DNA from: Pseudomonas furukawaii
GTDB taxonomy: Bacteria; Pseudomonadota; Gammaproteobacteria; Pseudomonadales; Pseudomonadaceae
Reading direction: 5' to 3'
Assembly: GCF_002355475.1 (NCBI RefSeq)
Contig: NZ_AP014862.1
Span: 1,240,001-1,304,000 of the forward strand
DNA length: 64,000 nucleotides
Positions 52,138 to 60,628 of this stretch are shown here, piece by piece; position 1 is the stretch's first letter, and each line of letters begins with the position of its first letter. The notes beneath the pieces are model-generated. The model saw only the letters and a program-made list of their open reading frames with translations. It ran no database searches and was not told the origin of the DNA. A program made the translations under genes and the position numbers.

Positions 52138-52467
52138 TCAGTGCCGGTCATCCACCTGCCGATAAGGCGTGCGCGACTGATGACGGGTAGCGGGGGCCGC
52201 GATCGGCTGGGCGTCGGTCGAGCCGGCGGCGGTGGGGCTGTCCTCGACCAGCCGGGCGAAACGTTCGCTTTCGTCATCGAGCGTCTGCATGCCCCGCACC
52301 TGCAGCTCGCGGTACTGGAGCAGGCGATCGCCGCCGCCTTCGGCCAGCATCAGGAGCGGTTGTTGGTCTGCCGGTTGAAGCGCTGCACTGAATGCCTGCG
52401 ACGACGTGAATGCGACAACGGAAAACAGCAGGCTGGACAAGGCAGTGGTGGTAATAGCGGATTTCAT
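52138..52467 (-). CDS. Exported hypothetical protein, 109 residues
   Basis: A signal peptide (residues 1-28, TTTALSSLLFSVVAFTSSQAFSA) precedes a small exported domain with Gln/Asp/Arg content and no cysteine or known motif. Ribosome site GAGGAAG lies before the ATG. It is oriented against the steroid operon and has no dyad, so it is probably an unrelated envelope protein. Function unknown. Confidence 0.65.
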   Translation of the reverse strand: MKSAITTTALSSLLFSVVAFTSSQAFSAALQPADQQPLLMLAEGGGDRLLQYRELQVRGMQTLDDESERFARLVEDSPTAAGSTDAQPIAAPATRHQSRTPYRQVDDRH

Positions 52468-52705
52468 TGTTTCTTCCTCTAAAGTTCCTGGTAATCCCCC
52501 CGAGTGCGGATATTAAGGGGCTTGAGAAAGTTGGCCAGCACTATCTTTGAAGTGCTGACAAGTGGCGAACTTCAAGATAAATGGCGAGTTTGTAAGCCAA
52601 TGATTGGCATGCATTATTCCTGTTCTTTTGCTCGTTTTCAGTGCGTGTAATGAACTGTATTGAAGTTTGTAATGGTCTGTAAGTTGGTTGTTTCTGTCCG
52701 GTTTC

Positions 52706-52876
52706 ATGGAAACAATCCAGAAACAAAAAACGGATGAACTTTCGGGCGCTCTGGTCCGACTTTTGAATGAGGGCGTGGACGCGGACGGAGGGCTCTCACC
52801 CGATGCCCTGCCGGCTTGTCTCGAACAGGCCCTCGGCAAGGGCCAAAGCCCCTGTCCGACGCGCCTCTTGCGCTAG
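52706..52876 (+). CDS. Possible small reading frame, 56 residues
   Basis: A frame starting METIQKQKTDELSGALVRLL and ending CPTRLLR whose TAG stop lies inside operator L. Third-position G/C and helix-like hydrophobic spacing are reasonable. There is no ribosome site before the ATG and no recognised family. It may be chance. Confidence 0.2.
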   Translation: METIQKQKTDELSGALVRLLNEGVDADGGLSPDALPACLEQALGKGQSPCPTRLLR

Positions 52877-52889
52877 TCCCATTGGACGA
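52874..52889 (+). promoter_or_regulatory. Steroid-regulon dyad, site L (hsaC-ipdAB long operon)
   Basis: TAGTCC-CATT-GGACGA followed by TG, 87 bases before the hsaC ATG. TTAATC begins 21 bases beyond the extended arm. This one site precedes ten collinear genes. Confidence 0.72.
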
Positions 52890-52976
52890 TGCCCCCCGCC
52901 GGGCCCACCGATTTAATCCCTCCCATGACGCTCCGCGCCCGCTGTGCGCGGTGATAACGACACTGAGGAGAACCGC

Positions 52977-53870
52977 ATGGATATCCGTGGGCTGGGCTAC
53001 GTCACCGTGGCCTCGACAGACCTGAAGCGCTGGCGCGGCTACGCCACCGGCGTGCTCGGCATGATGGTGGGCGCCGAATCGGAGGAGCGGCTCTACCTGA
53101 AGATGGATGCGCGCCCCTACCGCATCCTGGTGGAGAAGGCCGACCGCGATGGCTATGGCGCCTGTGGCTGGGAAGTGGCCGGCAAGGCCGACTTCGAGCG
53201 GGCCATCGCCGAGCTGGGCGAGGCCGATGTGGCCGTGACCCGGGCCAGCGCCGCCGAGGCCGCGCAGCGCCAGGTCCAGGAGCTGGCGCGCTTCGCCGAT
53301 CCCGACGGCAATCGCCATGAGCTCTTCTGGGGGCCACGCCAGGACTTCGCGCCCTTCGTGTCCCCGGCCGGCGTCTCCGGCTTCGTCACCAGCGACCTGG
53401 GCATGGGCCACGCGGTGCTGCCGGCGCCGTCCTTCGACCGCTGCCTGGACTTCTACGAGCGGGTCATGGGCTTCGGCCTGTCGGACCTGATGAAGGTGCG
53501 CTTCACCCCCGACCCGGCCGAGCCGGAGAAGCGCATCCACTTCCTCCACTGCAACAACGGCCGCCACCACTCCCTGGCGCTCTTCGAGTGCCCGGTGCCC
53601 TCCGGTTGCGTGCACCTGATGGTGGAGGTCCGCGAGCTGGACGATGTCGGCCGCGCCCTCGACCGCATGCACGCCAGCGGCGTGAAGCTCTCGGCCACCC
53701 TGGGCCGCCACACCAACGACGAGATGACCAGCTTCTACATGCAGACCCCGGGCGGCTTCGACCTGGAGTTCGGCTGCGGCGGCAAGGTCATGGACTGGTC
53801 GCGGCACACCCCCTTCGAGAGCACGGTGGTCAGCCACTGGGGCCACGATTTCAGCGTCGGTCGCCGATAA
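52977..53870 (+). CDS. hsaC: Extradiol dioxygenase (HsaC-like)
   Basis: 297-residue type I extradiol dioxygenase (two glyoxalase-fold domains) cleaving 3,4-DHSA in the meta position. The iron ligands are His145 (GMGHAVLPAP), His213 (CVHLMVEV) and Glu264 (FDLEFG), the expected 2-His-1-carboxylate set. The ATG at 52977 follows GAGGAG. It is first in the long collinear operon under site L. The following step normally needs HsaD, which is not in the window. Confidence 0.9.
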   Translation: MDIRGLGYVTVASTDLKRWRGYATGVLGMMVGAESEERLYLKMDARPYRILVEKADRDGYGACGWEVAGKADFERAIAELGEADVAVTRASAAEAAQRQVQELARFADPDGNRHELFWGPRQDFAPFVSPAGVSGFVTSDLGMGHAVLPAPSFDRCLDFYERVMGFGLSDLMKVRFTPDPAEPEKRIHFLHCNNGRHHSLALFECPVPSGCVHLMVEVRELDDVGRALDRMHASGVKLSATLGRHTNDEMTSFYMQTPGGFDLEFGCGGKVMDWSRHTPFESTVVSHWGHDFSVGRR

Positions 53871-53880
53871 GGAGCTGCAG

Positions 53881-54762
53881 ATGGACAAACGCATGACCGC
53901 TGGCGACATGGTCGGCCAGCTGCGGGACGGCATGACCCTCGGCATCGGTGGCTGGGGCCCCCGGCGCAAGCCCATGGCGCTGATCCGCGAGATCCTCCGC
54001 TCGGACCTCAAGGACCTGACCGTCGTCGCCTACGGTGGCGCCGACGTCGGCATGCTCTGCGCCGCCGGCAAGGTGCGCAAGCTGGTCTACGCCTTCGTCT
54101 CCCTCGACTTCATTCCCCTCGAACCCTACTTCCGCAAGGCCCGCCAGGCGGGCGAGGTGGAGGTGATGGAGATCGACGAGGGCATGCTGCTGCTGGGGCT
54201 CAAGGCCGCCGCCATGGGCGTGCCCTTCATCCCCACCCGCGTGGGCCTGGGCACCGACGTGCTGCGGATCAACCCGCAGCTGCGCCTGGTCACCTCGCCC
54301 TACGAACCCGAGCGCGAGTGGGTCGCCATGCCGGCCCTGAAGCTGGACGCCGCCCTGGTCCACGTGGACCGCGCGGACGCCCGGGGCCTCTGCCAGATCG
54401 CCGGCCCCGACCACTACATGGACGACCTGTTCGTCCGTGCGGCCGACAAGGCCTACGTCAGTTGCGACGAGCTGGTGGACAGCGCCTGGTTCCACGACGA
54501 CCCGGCCCGTGCCCGCCAGGTGTTCTGGGAGCGCAACCGCACCAGCGCCGTGGTGCACCTGCCGGGCGGGGCCCACCCCTCGTCCTGCGCGCCGCTCTAC
54601 GGCTTCGATGTCGCCCACTTCAAGGCCTACAACGCCTCCGCCAGCGAGGCGGATGGCTGGCAGGCCTACCTGGAGCGCTACGTGAACTGCGGCGAAGCCG
54701 AGTACCTCGCCCGCGTCGGGGGGCTGGATGCCATCCGCCGCCTGCCGCTGCCGGTTTTCTGA
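53881..54762 (+). CDS. ipdA: CoA-transferase-like hydrolase subunit IpdA
   Basis: 293-residue type I CoA-transferase alpha homologue. In mycobacteria, IpdA with IpdB hydrolyses the last C ring of the steroid as a CoA ester (COCHEA-CoA). The region GEVEVMEIDEGMLLLGLKAAA contains Glu100 in DEGM, at the position of the catalytic Glu of Mtb IpdA (Glu105 there, from memory). FIPTRVGLGTDVLRINP is highly conserved with the family. It lies 10 bases after hsaC and 10 before ipdB. Confidence 0.87.
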   Translation: MDKRMTAGDMVGQLRDGMTLGIGGWGPRRKPMALIREILRSDLKDLTVVAYGGADVGMLCAAGKVRKLVYAFVSLDFIPLEPYFRKARQAGEVEVMEIDEGMLLLGLKAAAMGVPFIPTRVGLGTDVLRINPQLRLVTSPYEPEREWVAMPALKLDAALVHVDRADARGLCQIAGPDHYMDDLFVRAADKAYVSCDELVDSAWFHDDPARARQVFWERNRTSAVVHLPGGAHPSSCAPLYGFDVAHFKAYNASASEADGWQAYLERYVNCGEAEYLARVGGLDAIRRLPLPVF

Positions 54763-54772
54763 GGACGTTGAC

Positions 54773-55588
54773 ATGACTGCCACGAAACAACCCTACAGCC
54801 TGGCGGAGCTGATGATCTGCGCCGCCTCCGAGGCCTTCCGCGACGACGGCGAGGTGCTCGCCACCGGCATCGGCGTGCTGCAGCGCCTGGCCGCCTCCCT
54901 GGCCATGCTCAACACCAACGCCGAACTGATGATGACCGACTCCGAGGCCTTCATGGTCGCCGAACCCGTGCCCCTGGGGCCGCGTGGCGACTACCGGCCC
55001 AGGTTCGACAGCTGGATGGGCTTCTCGCGCATCTTCGACAACGTCTGGAGCGGCAAGCGCCACGCCCTGGTGGGGCCGGTTCAGGTGGACCGCTACGGCC
55101 AGGCCAACATCTCCTGCGTTGGCGACCATGCCCGGCCGAAGTCGCAGATGCTCGGCGTGCGCGGCTTCCCGGGCAATTCCATCAGCCATGCCAACTCCTT
55201 CCTGGTGCCGAACCACAGCCCCCGCGTGTTCGTCGAGGGCGAGGTCGACCTGGTGTCCTCGGTGGGCTACAACCCGGCGCGCCTGGCCCGTGGCTGGTCC
55301 CTGGACGACATCGACATCCGCCTGATCGTCACCGACCTCTGCGTCCTCGACTTCCTCGGCCCGGACCGCCAGGTGCGCATCCGATCGCTGCACCCGGGCG
55401 TCGAGGCGGACGAGGTCCAGGCGGCCACCGGCTTCCCGCTGCACATCCCGGCGACCATCCCCACCACGGCGGCGCCGACCCTGGAACAGCTGATCCTCAT
55501 CCAGCAACTGGACCCGCACAACCTGCGTGCCGCCCAGCTCAAGGACAACCCGCCGGGCGTCCGCGCCCCGCACTGCACCACCGCCTGA
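54773..55588 (+). CDS. ipdB: CoA-transferase-like hydrolase subunit IpdB
   Basis: 271-residue type I CoA-transferase beta homologue, partner of IpdA. It starts at 54773 (MTATKQPYS) 10 bases after ipdA. Features are ATGIGVLQRLAASLAML, the GFSRIFDNVWSGKRHALVGPVQVDRYGQANISCVGDHARPKSQMLGVRGFPGNSISHANSF glycine-rich segment, and a C-terminal HPGVEADEVQAATGFPLHIP. It completes the ring-opening hydrolase of steroid ring C. In the same run, echA20 follows 24 bases later. Confidence 0.87.
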   Translation: MTATKQPYSLAELMICAASEAFRDDGEVLATGIGVLQRLAASLAMLNTNAELMMTDSEAFMVAEPVPLGPRGDYRPRFDSWMGFSRIFDNVWSGKRHALVGPVQVDRYGQANISCVGDHARPKSQMLGVRGFPGNSISHANSFLVPNHSPRVFVEGEVDLVSSVGYNPARLARGWSLDDIDIRLIVTDLCVLDFLGPDRQVRIRSLHPGVEADEVQAATGFPLHIPATIPTTAAPTLEQLILIQQLDPHNLRAAQLKDNPPGVRAPHCTTA

Positions 55589-55612
55589 AGTCCCGTGAGA
55601 CGGAGCCGCGCC

Positions 55613-56482
55613 ATGAACGAGCACGCCGATAACACCGACAACCCGGTCCTCTACGAGGTACAGGGTCCCGTGGCCCTGGTCACCCTGCACCGGCCCGAAT
55701 ACCACAACGCGCAGAACTCGCGGATGACCTACGCGCTGGACGCGGCCTTCAAGCGCGCCTGCGACGACGACGAGGTCAAGGTCATCGTCCTGCGGGGGGC
55801 CGGCAAGCACTTCTCCGCCGGCCACGACATCGGCACCCCGGGCCGGGACATCCACCAGAGCTTCGACCGCGCCAGCCTCTGGTACGACCATGTGAACAAG
55901 CCCGGCGGTGAGTTCCTCTACGCCCGCGAACAGGAGGTCTACCTGGGCATGTGCCGGCGCTGGCGCGACATGCCCAAGCCCACCATCGCCATGGTCCAGG
56001 GCGCCTGCATCGCCGGCGGCCTGATGCTGGCCTGGGTCTGCGACCTGATCATCGCGTCGGACGACGCCTTCTTCTCCGACCCGGTGGTGCGCATGGGCAT
56101 CCCCGGCGTCGAGTACTTCGCCCACGTCCACGAACTCAATCCGCGCATCGCCAAGGAGTTCCTCTTCCTCGGCGAGCGCATGGGCGCCGAGCGCGCCTGG
56201 CAGATGGGCATGGTCAACAAGGTGGTCCCGCGCGATGTGCTGGAGGACGTCACCCTCGACGTCGCCCGGCGCATCGCGCAGATGCCGCGCCTCGGCCTGC
56301 AGCTGACCAAGCAGGCGGTGAACAACGCCGAGGACCTGATGGGCAAGCGCGCCACCATGGACATGGTGTTCGGCCTGCACCACTTCGCCCATGTCCATAA
56401 CGAGCTGGTCAGCGGCGACAAGCTGGGCGGCTACGACGCCCGGGCCATGGCCCAGTCCCAGCGCAACCCCCTGGAGGCGTGA
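55613..56482 (+). CDS. echA20: Crotonase-family ring hydrolase (EchA20-like)
   Basis: 289-residue crotonase-fold protein. In the HIP pathway EchA20 opens the D ring of the CoA ester by a retro-Claisen/hydrolytic step just before IpdAB. Crotonase oxyanion elements are SAGHDIGTP (with HFSAGHD) and CIAGGLMLAWVCDLIIASDDAFF. It has a long N-terminal charged extension. The stop overlaps the IpdC-like start (TGATG), so translation is coupled. The order ipdA-ipdB-echA20-ipdC supports the assignment over a generic enoyl-CoA hydratase. Confidence 0.82.
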   Translation: MNEHADNTDNPVLYEVQGPVALVTLHRPEYHNAQNSRMTYALDAAFKRACDDDEVKVIVLRGAGKHFSAGHDIGTPGRDIHQSFDRASLWYDHVNKPGGEFLYAREQEVYLGMCRRWRDMPKPTIAMVQGACIAGGLMLAWVCDLIIASDDAFFSDPVVRMGIPGVEYFAHVHELNPRIAKEFLFLGERMGAERAWQMGMVNKVVPRDVLEDVTLDVARRIAQMPRLGLQLTKQAVNNAEDLMGKRATMDMVFGLHHFAHVHNELVSGDKLGGYDARAMAQSQRNPLEA

Positions 56483-57555
56483 TGGCGTTCTCCCTCGACA
56501 CCCGCCTGACCCGCCTGCTGGGCTGCCGCTACCCCATCGTCCAGACCGCCATGGGCTGGGTCGCCGAACCGCGCCTGGTGGCCGCCAGCTGCAATGCCGG
56601 CGCCTTCGGCTTCCTCGCCGGCGCCACCATCGAGCCCGGGCGCATGGAAGCGGCCATCCTCGAGACCCGCGCGCTGACCGATCGGCCCTTCGGCGTGAAT
56701 TTCCACATGTACCAGAGCAACGCCGACGCGATCGTCGACCTGGTGATCCGCCACGGCGTGCGCGCGGTCAGCTACAGCCGCTCGCCGGGCAAGGCCATGA
56801 TCGGCCGGCTGAAGGATGCCGGCGTCGTCTGCATGCCCACGGTCGGCGCCCTCAAGCACGCCCTCAAGGCCGTGGAGATGGGCGCCGATGTCGTCACCGT
56901 GCAGGGCGGGGAGGGCGGTGGCCACACCGGCTCGGTGCCCACCTCGATCCTGCTGGGCCAGGTGGTGGACGCCCTCGACGTGCCGGTGGTGGCCGCCGGT
57001 GGCTTCAAGGATGGCCGTGGCCTGGTGTCCGCGCTCGCCCTGGGCGCCGAGGGTATCGCCATGGGCACGCGTTTTCTGATGAGCGCGGAAAGCCCGGTGC
57101 CGGCCGCCACCCTGGAGCGCTACCTGAAGGTGCGCGACCCGGCGGCGATCATCGTCAGCCGCGCCATCGACGGCCTGCCGCAACGGATGATCCGCAACGA
57201 ACTGCTGGACGGCCTGGAGCGTTCCGGCGGCCTCAGGCGCCTGCTGCTGGCCCTGCGCAGCGCACTGGCCTACCGCCGTCACAGCGGCGCCAGCCTCGTC
57301 CAGCTGCTCGGCAGCGCGTTCAGGCTGCGAGGCGACGACGGCCTCAGCGCCGCCCAGACGCTGATGGCCGCCAACGCCCCCATGGTCATCCAGAAGGCCA
57401 TGGTCGACGGGCAGCCGGCCGAGGGCGTGCTGCCCGCCGGGCAGATCGCCGCCGCCATCGACGGGCTGCCGGCCTGCGCCGAACTCATCGAATCCATCGT
57501 GCAGCAGGCCGAGCAATGCCTCGCCGCGCTGTGCCGCCAAACGGAGCCTTCGTAG
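56482..57555 (+). CDS. ipdC: Nitronate-monooxygenase-family flavoprotein (IpdC-like)
   Basis: 357-residue FMN TIM barrel of the NMO/IpdC/enoyl-ACP reductase II group. It has QTAMGWVAEPRLVAASCNAGAFGFLAGAT and the FMN-binding VTVQGGEGGGHTGSVPTSILLGQVVDAL ... VVAAGGFKDGRGLVSALALGAEGIAMGTRFL. IpdC oxidises a C/D-ring HIP-CoA intermediate in actinobacteria. The ATG at 56482 shares a base with the echA20 stop. Its own stop sits on the left arm of a repetitive hairpin. The neighbourhood strongly favours IpdC over other nitronate monooxygenases. Confidence 0.83.
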   Translation: MAFSLDTRLTRLLGCRYPIVQTAMGWVAEPRLVAASCNAGAFGFLAGATIEPGRMEAAILETRALTDRPFGVNFHMYQSNADAIVDLVIRHGVRAVSYSRSPGKAMIGRLKDAGVVCMPTVGALKHALKAVEMGADVVTVQGGEGGGHTGSVPTSILLGQVVDALDVPVVAAGGFKDGRGLVSALALGAEGIAMGTRFLMSAESPVPAATLERYLKVRDPAAIIVSRAIDGLPQRMIRNELLDGLERSGGLRRLLLALRSALAYRRHSGASLVQLLGSAFRLRGDDGLSAAQTLMAANAPMVIQKAMVDGQPAEGVLPAGQIAAAIDGLPACAELIESIVQQAEQCLAALCRQTEPS

Positions 57556-57597
57556 GGTGCGCCCTGCGCGCCAACAGCCGGTGCGCGTGGCGCACCC
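57555..57597. repeat. Intergenic inverted repeat GGGTGCGCC / GGCGCACCC
   Basis: Nine-base arms (57555-57563 and 57589-57597) in a GTAGGGTGCGC... context common in Pseudomonas intergenic DNA. It lies between ipdC and the next enoyl-CoA hydratase gene; the left arm includes the last base of the ipdC stop codon. It could modulate expression within the operon. Confidence 0.6.
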
Positions 57598-57634
57598 GAC
57601 AGACGAAGAATCGAATAACGACAGGGGTAGCCGG

Positions 57635-58393
57635 ATGAACACTCCATTTCATGTAACGCAGGACAACGGCATCGCCGAGCTGGTTTTCGACCACCCGCCG
57701 GTGAACGCCTTCGACAGCCGTGGCTGGGCCGCCATCGCGACGGAGCTGGAGCGCCTGGGCGCCTCGCCGGAGGTCCGGGTCATCGTCATCCGCGCCGAGG
57801 GGCGGGGCTTCTGCGCCGGCGTCGATATCAAGGAGCTGGCCGGCAACCCGGACCTGATCGTCGCCGTGAACAAGGGCAACTACGACAGCTTCCGCGCCGT
57901 CCACCGCAATCCCAAGCCGGTGATCGTCGCCGTCCACGGCTTCGTCCTCGGCGGCGGCATCGGCCTCTGCGGGGCCGCCGATATCCTGGTGGCCTCGGAC
58001 TGCGCGCGCTTCGGCGTGCCCGAGGTGGACCGGGGCGCCATGGGCGGCGGCGCCCACTTGCAGCGCCTGTTCCCGGTGCAGAAGGTGCGCCACATGTACT
58101 TCACCGGCGAGATGATCGACGCCGCCGAAGCCTGGCGCCTGGGGGCCGTGGAGCGTGTGGTGCCAAGGTCCGAGCTGCGCGAGGCGGCCCTGGACATTGC
58201 GCGGAAGATCGCCGCCAAGAGCCCGGCCATGATCGCCCTGGCCAAGGAGGCGCTGACCGGCATCGAGGACGGCGACCTCGAGGACAAGTACCGCTGGGAG
58301 CAGGGCTTCACCCTGCAGGCCTACCGCTCGCTGGATTCCCAGGAAGCCCGCGACGCCTTCGTCGACAAGCGCGACGCCAACTTCAGGGGCTGA
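57635..58393 (+). CDS. Enoyl-CoA hydratase
   Basis: 252-residue crotonase with the oxyanion elements GFCAGVDIKEL and VHGFVLGGGIGLCGAADILVA, and the catalytic-Glu region EVDRGAMGGGAHLQRL. It adds water to an unsaturated CoA ester, here probably from the HIP side chain or the linear acid left after ring cleavage. The start at 57635 is preferred because the 26 upstream residues of the frame come from the repeat. It lies 80 bases after ipdC and 6 bases before the next gene. Confidence 0.87.
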   Translation: MNTPFHVTQDNGIAELVFDHPPVNAFDSRGWAAIATELERLGASPEVRVIVIRAEGRGFCAGVDIKELAGNPDLIVAVNKGNYDSFRAVHRNPKPVIVAVHGFVLGGGIGLCGAADILVASDCARFGVPEVDRGAMGGGAHLQRLFPVQKVRHMYFTGEMIDAAEAWRLGAVERVVPRSELREAALDIARKIAAKSPAMIALAKEALTGIEDGDLEDKYRWEQGFTLQAYRSLDSQEARDAFVDKRDANFRG

Positions 58394-58399
58394 ACCGCC

Positions 58400-59566
58400 A
58401 TGGAACTCTCCTACACACCCGAGCAACAGGCCTTCCGCGAGGAAGCCCGCGCCTGGCTGGCGGCGAATGTGCCGGCCGAACCGCTGAAGTCCTTCGACTG
58501 CGAGCAAGGCTTCGCCCAGCACCGCGCCTGGGAGGCGCGCCTGAACGAGGGCCGCTGGGGCATGGTCACCTGGCCCAGGGAACTGGGCGGACGCGGCTGC
58601 GACCTGATCGAATGGCTGATCTTCGAGGAGGAGTACTACCGCGCCGGGGCGCCGGCACGGGTCAACCAGAACGGCATCTTCCTCCTCGGCCCGACCCTCA
58701 TGGAGTTCGGCACCCCGGAGCAGCAGGCGCGTTTCCTGCCGAAGATGGCCACGGGCGAGGACATCTGGGCCCAGGGCTGGTCCGAGCCCAACGCCGGGTC
58801 CGACATGGCCGCCATTCGCTGCCGCGCCGAACGCCGGGGCGACCACTACCTGATCAACGGCCAGAAGACCTGGTCCACCCGCGCCGTGTGGGCCGACTGG
58901 CTGTTCGGGCTGTTCCGCAGCGACCCCCATTCCAGCCGCCACCACGGCCTCACCTTCATCCTCCTGCCGCTCGACAGCCCGGGCATCACCGTGCGGCCGA
59001 TTCCCCAGCTGGACGGCCTGCCCGGTTTCGCCGAGATCTTCTTCGACGACGTGAAGGTGCCGGTGGAGAACGTGCTCGGCGGCGAGGGCATGGGTTGGCA
59101 CGTGGCCATGTCCACCGCCGGCTTCGAGCGCGGCCTGATGCTGCGCTCGCCGGCGCGCTTCCAGGAAACCGCGCGGCGCCTGGTGCAGCTCTACCAGGAC
59201 AACCGCGAAAGCGCCGACCGCGACCCGGCCATCGGCGAAGCGGTGATGCGCGCCTGGCTGGACGCCGAGGCCTACACCCTGAACACCTACATGACCGCCT
59301 CGCGGCTGCTCAAGGGCGGCAAGATCGGCGCGGAATCCTCCACCAACAAGATCTTCTGGTCCGAACTCGACCAGCGCATGCACGAGACGGCCCTGTCGAT
59401 CCTCGGCCTGCGCGGCGAGCTGCTGCCGGAGGCGCCGGACGCGGGAGACGTCGGCCGCTGGCTGGACGGCTTCCTCTTCGCCCAGGCCGGGCCCATCTAC
59501 GCCGGCACCAACGAGATCCAACGCAACATCATCGCCGAGCGCATGCTCGGCATGCCGCGAGCCTGA
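58400..59566 (+). CDS. Acyl-CoA dehydrogenase, larger partner of an unlike pair
   Basis: 388-residue acyl-CoA dehydrogenase with GMVTWPRELGGRGCDLIEWL and WAQGWSEPNAGSDMAAIRCRAERRG. The C-terminal FAD region is YAGTNEIQRNIIAERMLGMPR. Steroid pathways use unlike pairs (FadE-type alpha2beta2 heterotetramers), and the next gene encodes a distinct 350-residue homologue. It could act on the HIP-CoA side chain (FadE30-like) or after ring opening (IpdE1-like). It is in the same run, 6 bases after the hydratase and 9 bases before its partner. Confidence 0.87.
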   Translation: MELSYTPEQQAFREEARAWLAANVPAEPLKSFDCEQGFAQHRAWEARLNEGRWGMVTWPRELGGRGCDLIEWLIFEEEYYRAGAPARVNQNGIFLLGPTLMEFGTPEQQARFLPKMATGEDIWAQGWSEPNAGSDMAAIRCRAERRGDHYLINGQKTWSTRAVWADWLFGLFRSDPHSSRHHGLTFILLPLDSPGITVRPIPQLDGLPGFAEIFFDDVKVPVENVLGGEGMGWHVAMSTAGFERGLMLRSPARFQETARRLVQLYQDNRESADRDPAIGEAVMRAWLDAEAYTLNTYMTASRLLKGGKIGAESSTNKIFWSELDQRMHETALSILGLRGELLPEAPDAGDVGRWLDGFLFAQAGPIYAGTNEIQRNIIAERMLGMPRA

Positions 59567-59575
59567 GGAGCGCCC

Positions 59576-60628
59576 ATGGACTTCACCTTCAGCGACGACC
59601 AACTGCTGTTCGAAGAGAACGTGCGCGCCTTCCTCACCAACGAGGTGACCCCTGAGCGCATCCGCGAGCTGTGGCAGACCGAGAGTGGTCGTTGCGACCG
59701 GCTCTGGGGCCAGCTCACCGAGCTGGGCCTGACCGCCGTCACCGTGCCCGATGGTTTCGGCGGCCTGGACATGAACGAACTGGATTTCATCCTGCTCGCC
59801 CAGGAATGCGGCTACGCCGGTCTTCCCGAGCCCCTGGTGGACACCATGCTGCTGGGGGTGCCCATGCTCGTCGACCTGCCCGGCCAGCTCGACCTGAAGG
59901 GCGAATGGCTGACTCGCATCGCCGAAGGCAAGGCGCGTCTGGCCATCGGGCAGCCGGGCAATCCGCTGGTGGCCGACGCGCATGTGGCGGACTTGCTGCT
60001 CCTGCCCTGCGGCGATGAAGTGCATGCCCTGTCGCCCGAGCAGGTACGCCTGACCCGCAATGCATCGGTGGACCCGAGCCGCCAGCTGTTCCGCGTCGAC
60101 TGGACGCCGGGCGACGCCACCCGCGTGGCCGATGCCGAACAGGGCCGCCGGCTCTGGGCCGACACCTTCAACCGGGGCGCCCTGGGTACCGCCGCACAGA
60201 TGCTGGGCCTGGCCAGGCGCATGGTGGACCTGGCGGTGGACTACAGCTTCGAGCGCAAGCAGTTCGGCAAGCCGGTGGGCTCCTTCCAGGCCGTGAAGCA
60301 CCTGATGGCCAACGTCGCGGTGCAGATCGAGTTCGCCAAGGGGCCGCTCTACCGCGCCGCCCATGCCGTCGCCCAGGGCCTGCCGGAGCAGGACGTGCAG
60401 GTTTCCCATGCCCGTCTCGCCTGCGCCGAAGCGGCGCTGCTGGGGGCGAAGAACGCCATCCAGACCCACGGCGCCATGGGGTACACCTGGGAGGTGGACC
60501 TGCAACTGTTCATGAAGCGCGCCTGGGCCCTGGACAAGGTCTGGGGCGACCGTGGCTGGCACAAGGCACGTATCCGCCAGGCGCTGTTCTCCGGTGCGGT
60601 CGTGCCGGGCGCCGGCAATACCTTCTGA
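59576..60628 (+). CDS. Acyl-CoA dehydrogenase, smaller partner
   Basis: 350-residue acyl-CoA dehydrogenase-like protein with a shorter middle region than its neighbour. It has the MVDLAVDYSFERKQFGKPVGSFQAVKHLMA motif and IQTHGAMGYTWEVDLQLFMKRAWAL. Pairing with the preceding gene as an unlike subunit of one enzyme is inferred from the 9-base spacing and the size difference, as in the FadE28/FadE29 and IpdE1/IpdE2 pairs. The gap of 146 bases after it holds repeats. Confidence 0.85.
   Translation: MDFTFSDDQLLFEENVRAFLTNEVTPERIRELWQTESGRCDRLWGQLTELGLTAVTVPDGFGGLDMNELDFILLAQECGYAGLPEPLVDTMLLGVPMLVDLPGQLDLKGEWLTRIAEGKARLAIGQPGNPLVADAHVADLLLLPCGDEVHALSPEQVRLTRNASVDPSRQLFRVDWTPGDATRVADAEQGRRLWADTFNRGALGTAAQMLGLARRMVDLAVDYSFERKQFGKPVGSFQAVKHLMANVAVQIEFAKGPLYRAAHAVAQGLPEQDVQVSHARLACAEAALLGAKNAIQTHGAMGYTWEVDLQLFMKRAWALDKVWGDRGWHKARIRQALFSGAVVPGAGNTF

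Larger units (their letters stand above)
52468..52976. promoter_or_regulatory. AT-richer leader region upstream of hsaC
   Basis: 509 bases without a convincing gene. 52500-52740 is distinctly lower in GC, with many T- and A-rich words, and holds the promoter of the reverse small gene. Site L and the hsaC promoter are at the right end. The AT-rich block could be a target for MvaT-type silencing, but that is only an inference from composition. Confidence 0.45.

Noticed and set aside
52688-52876. Confident small gene before hsaC
   Set aside because: It has no ribosome site and its stop lies in the operator; it is kept only as a low-confidence entry.
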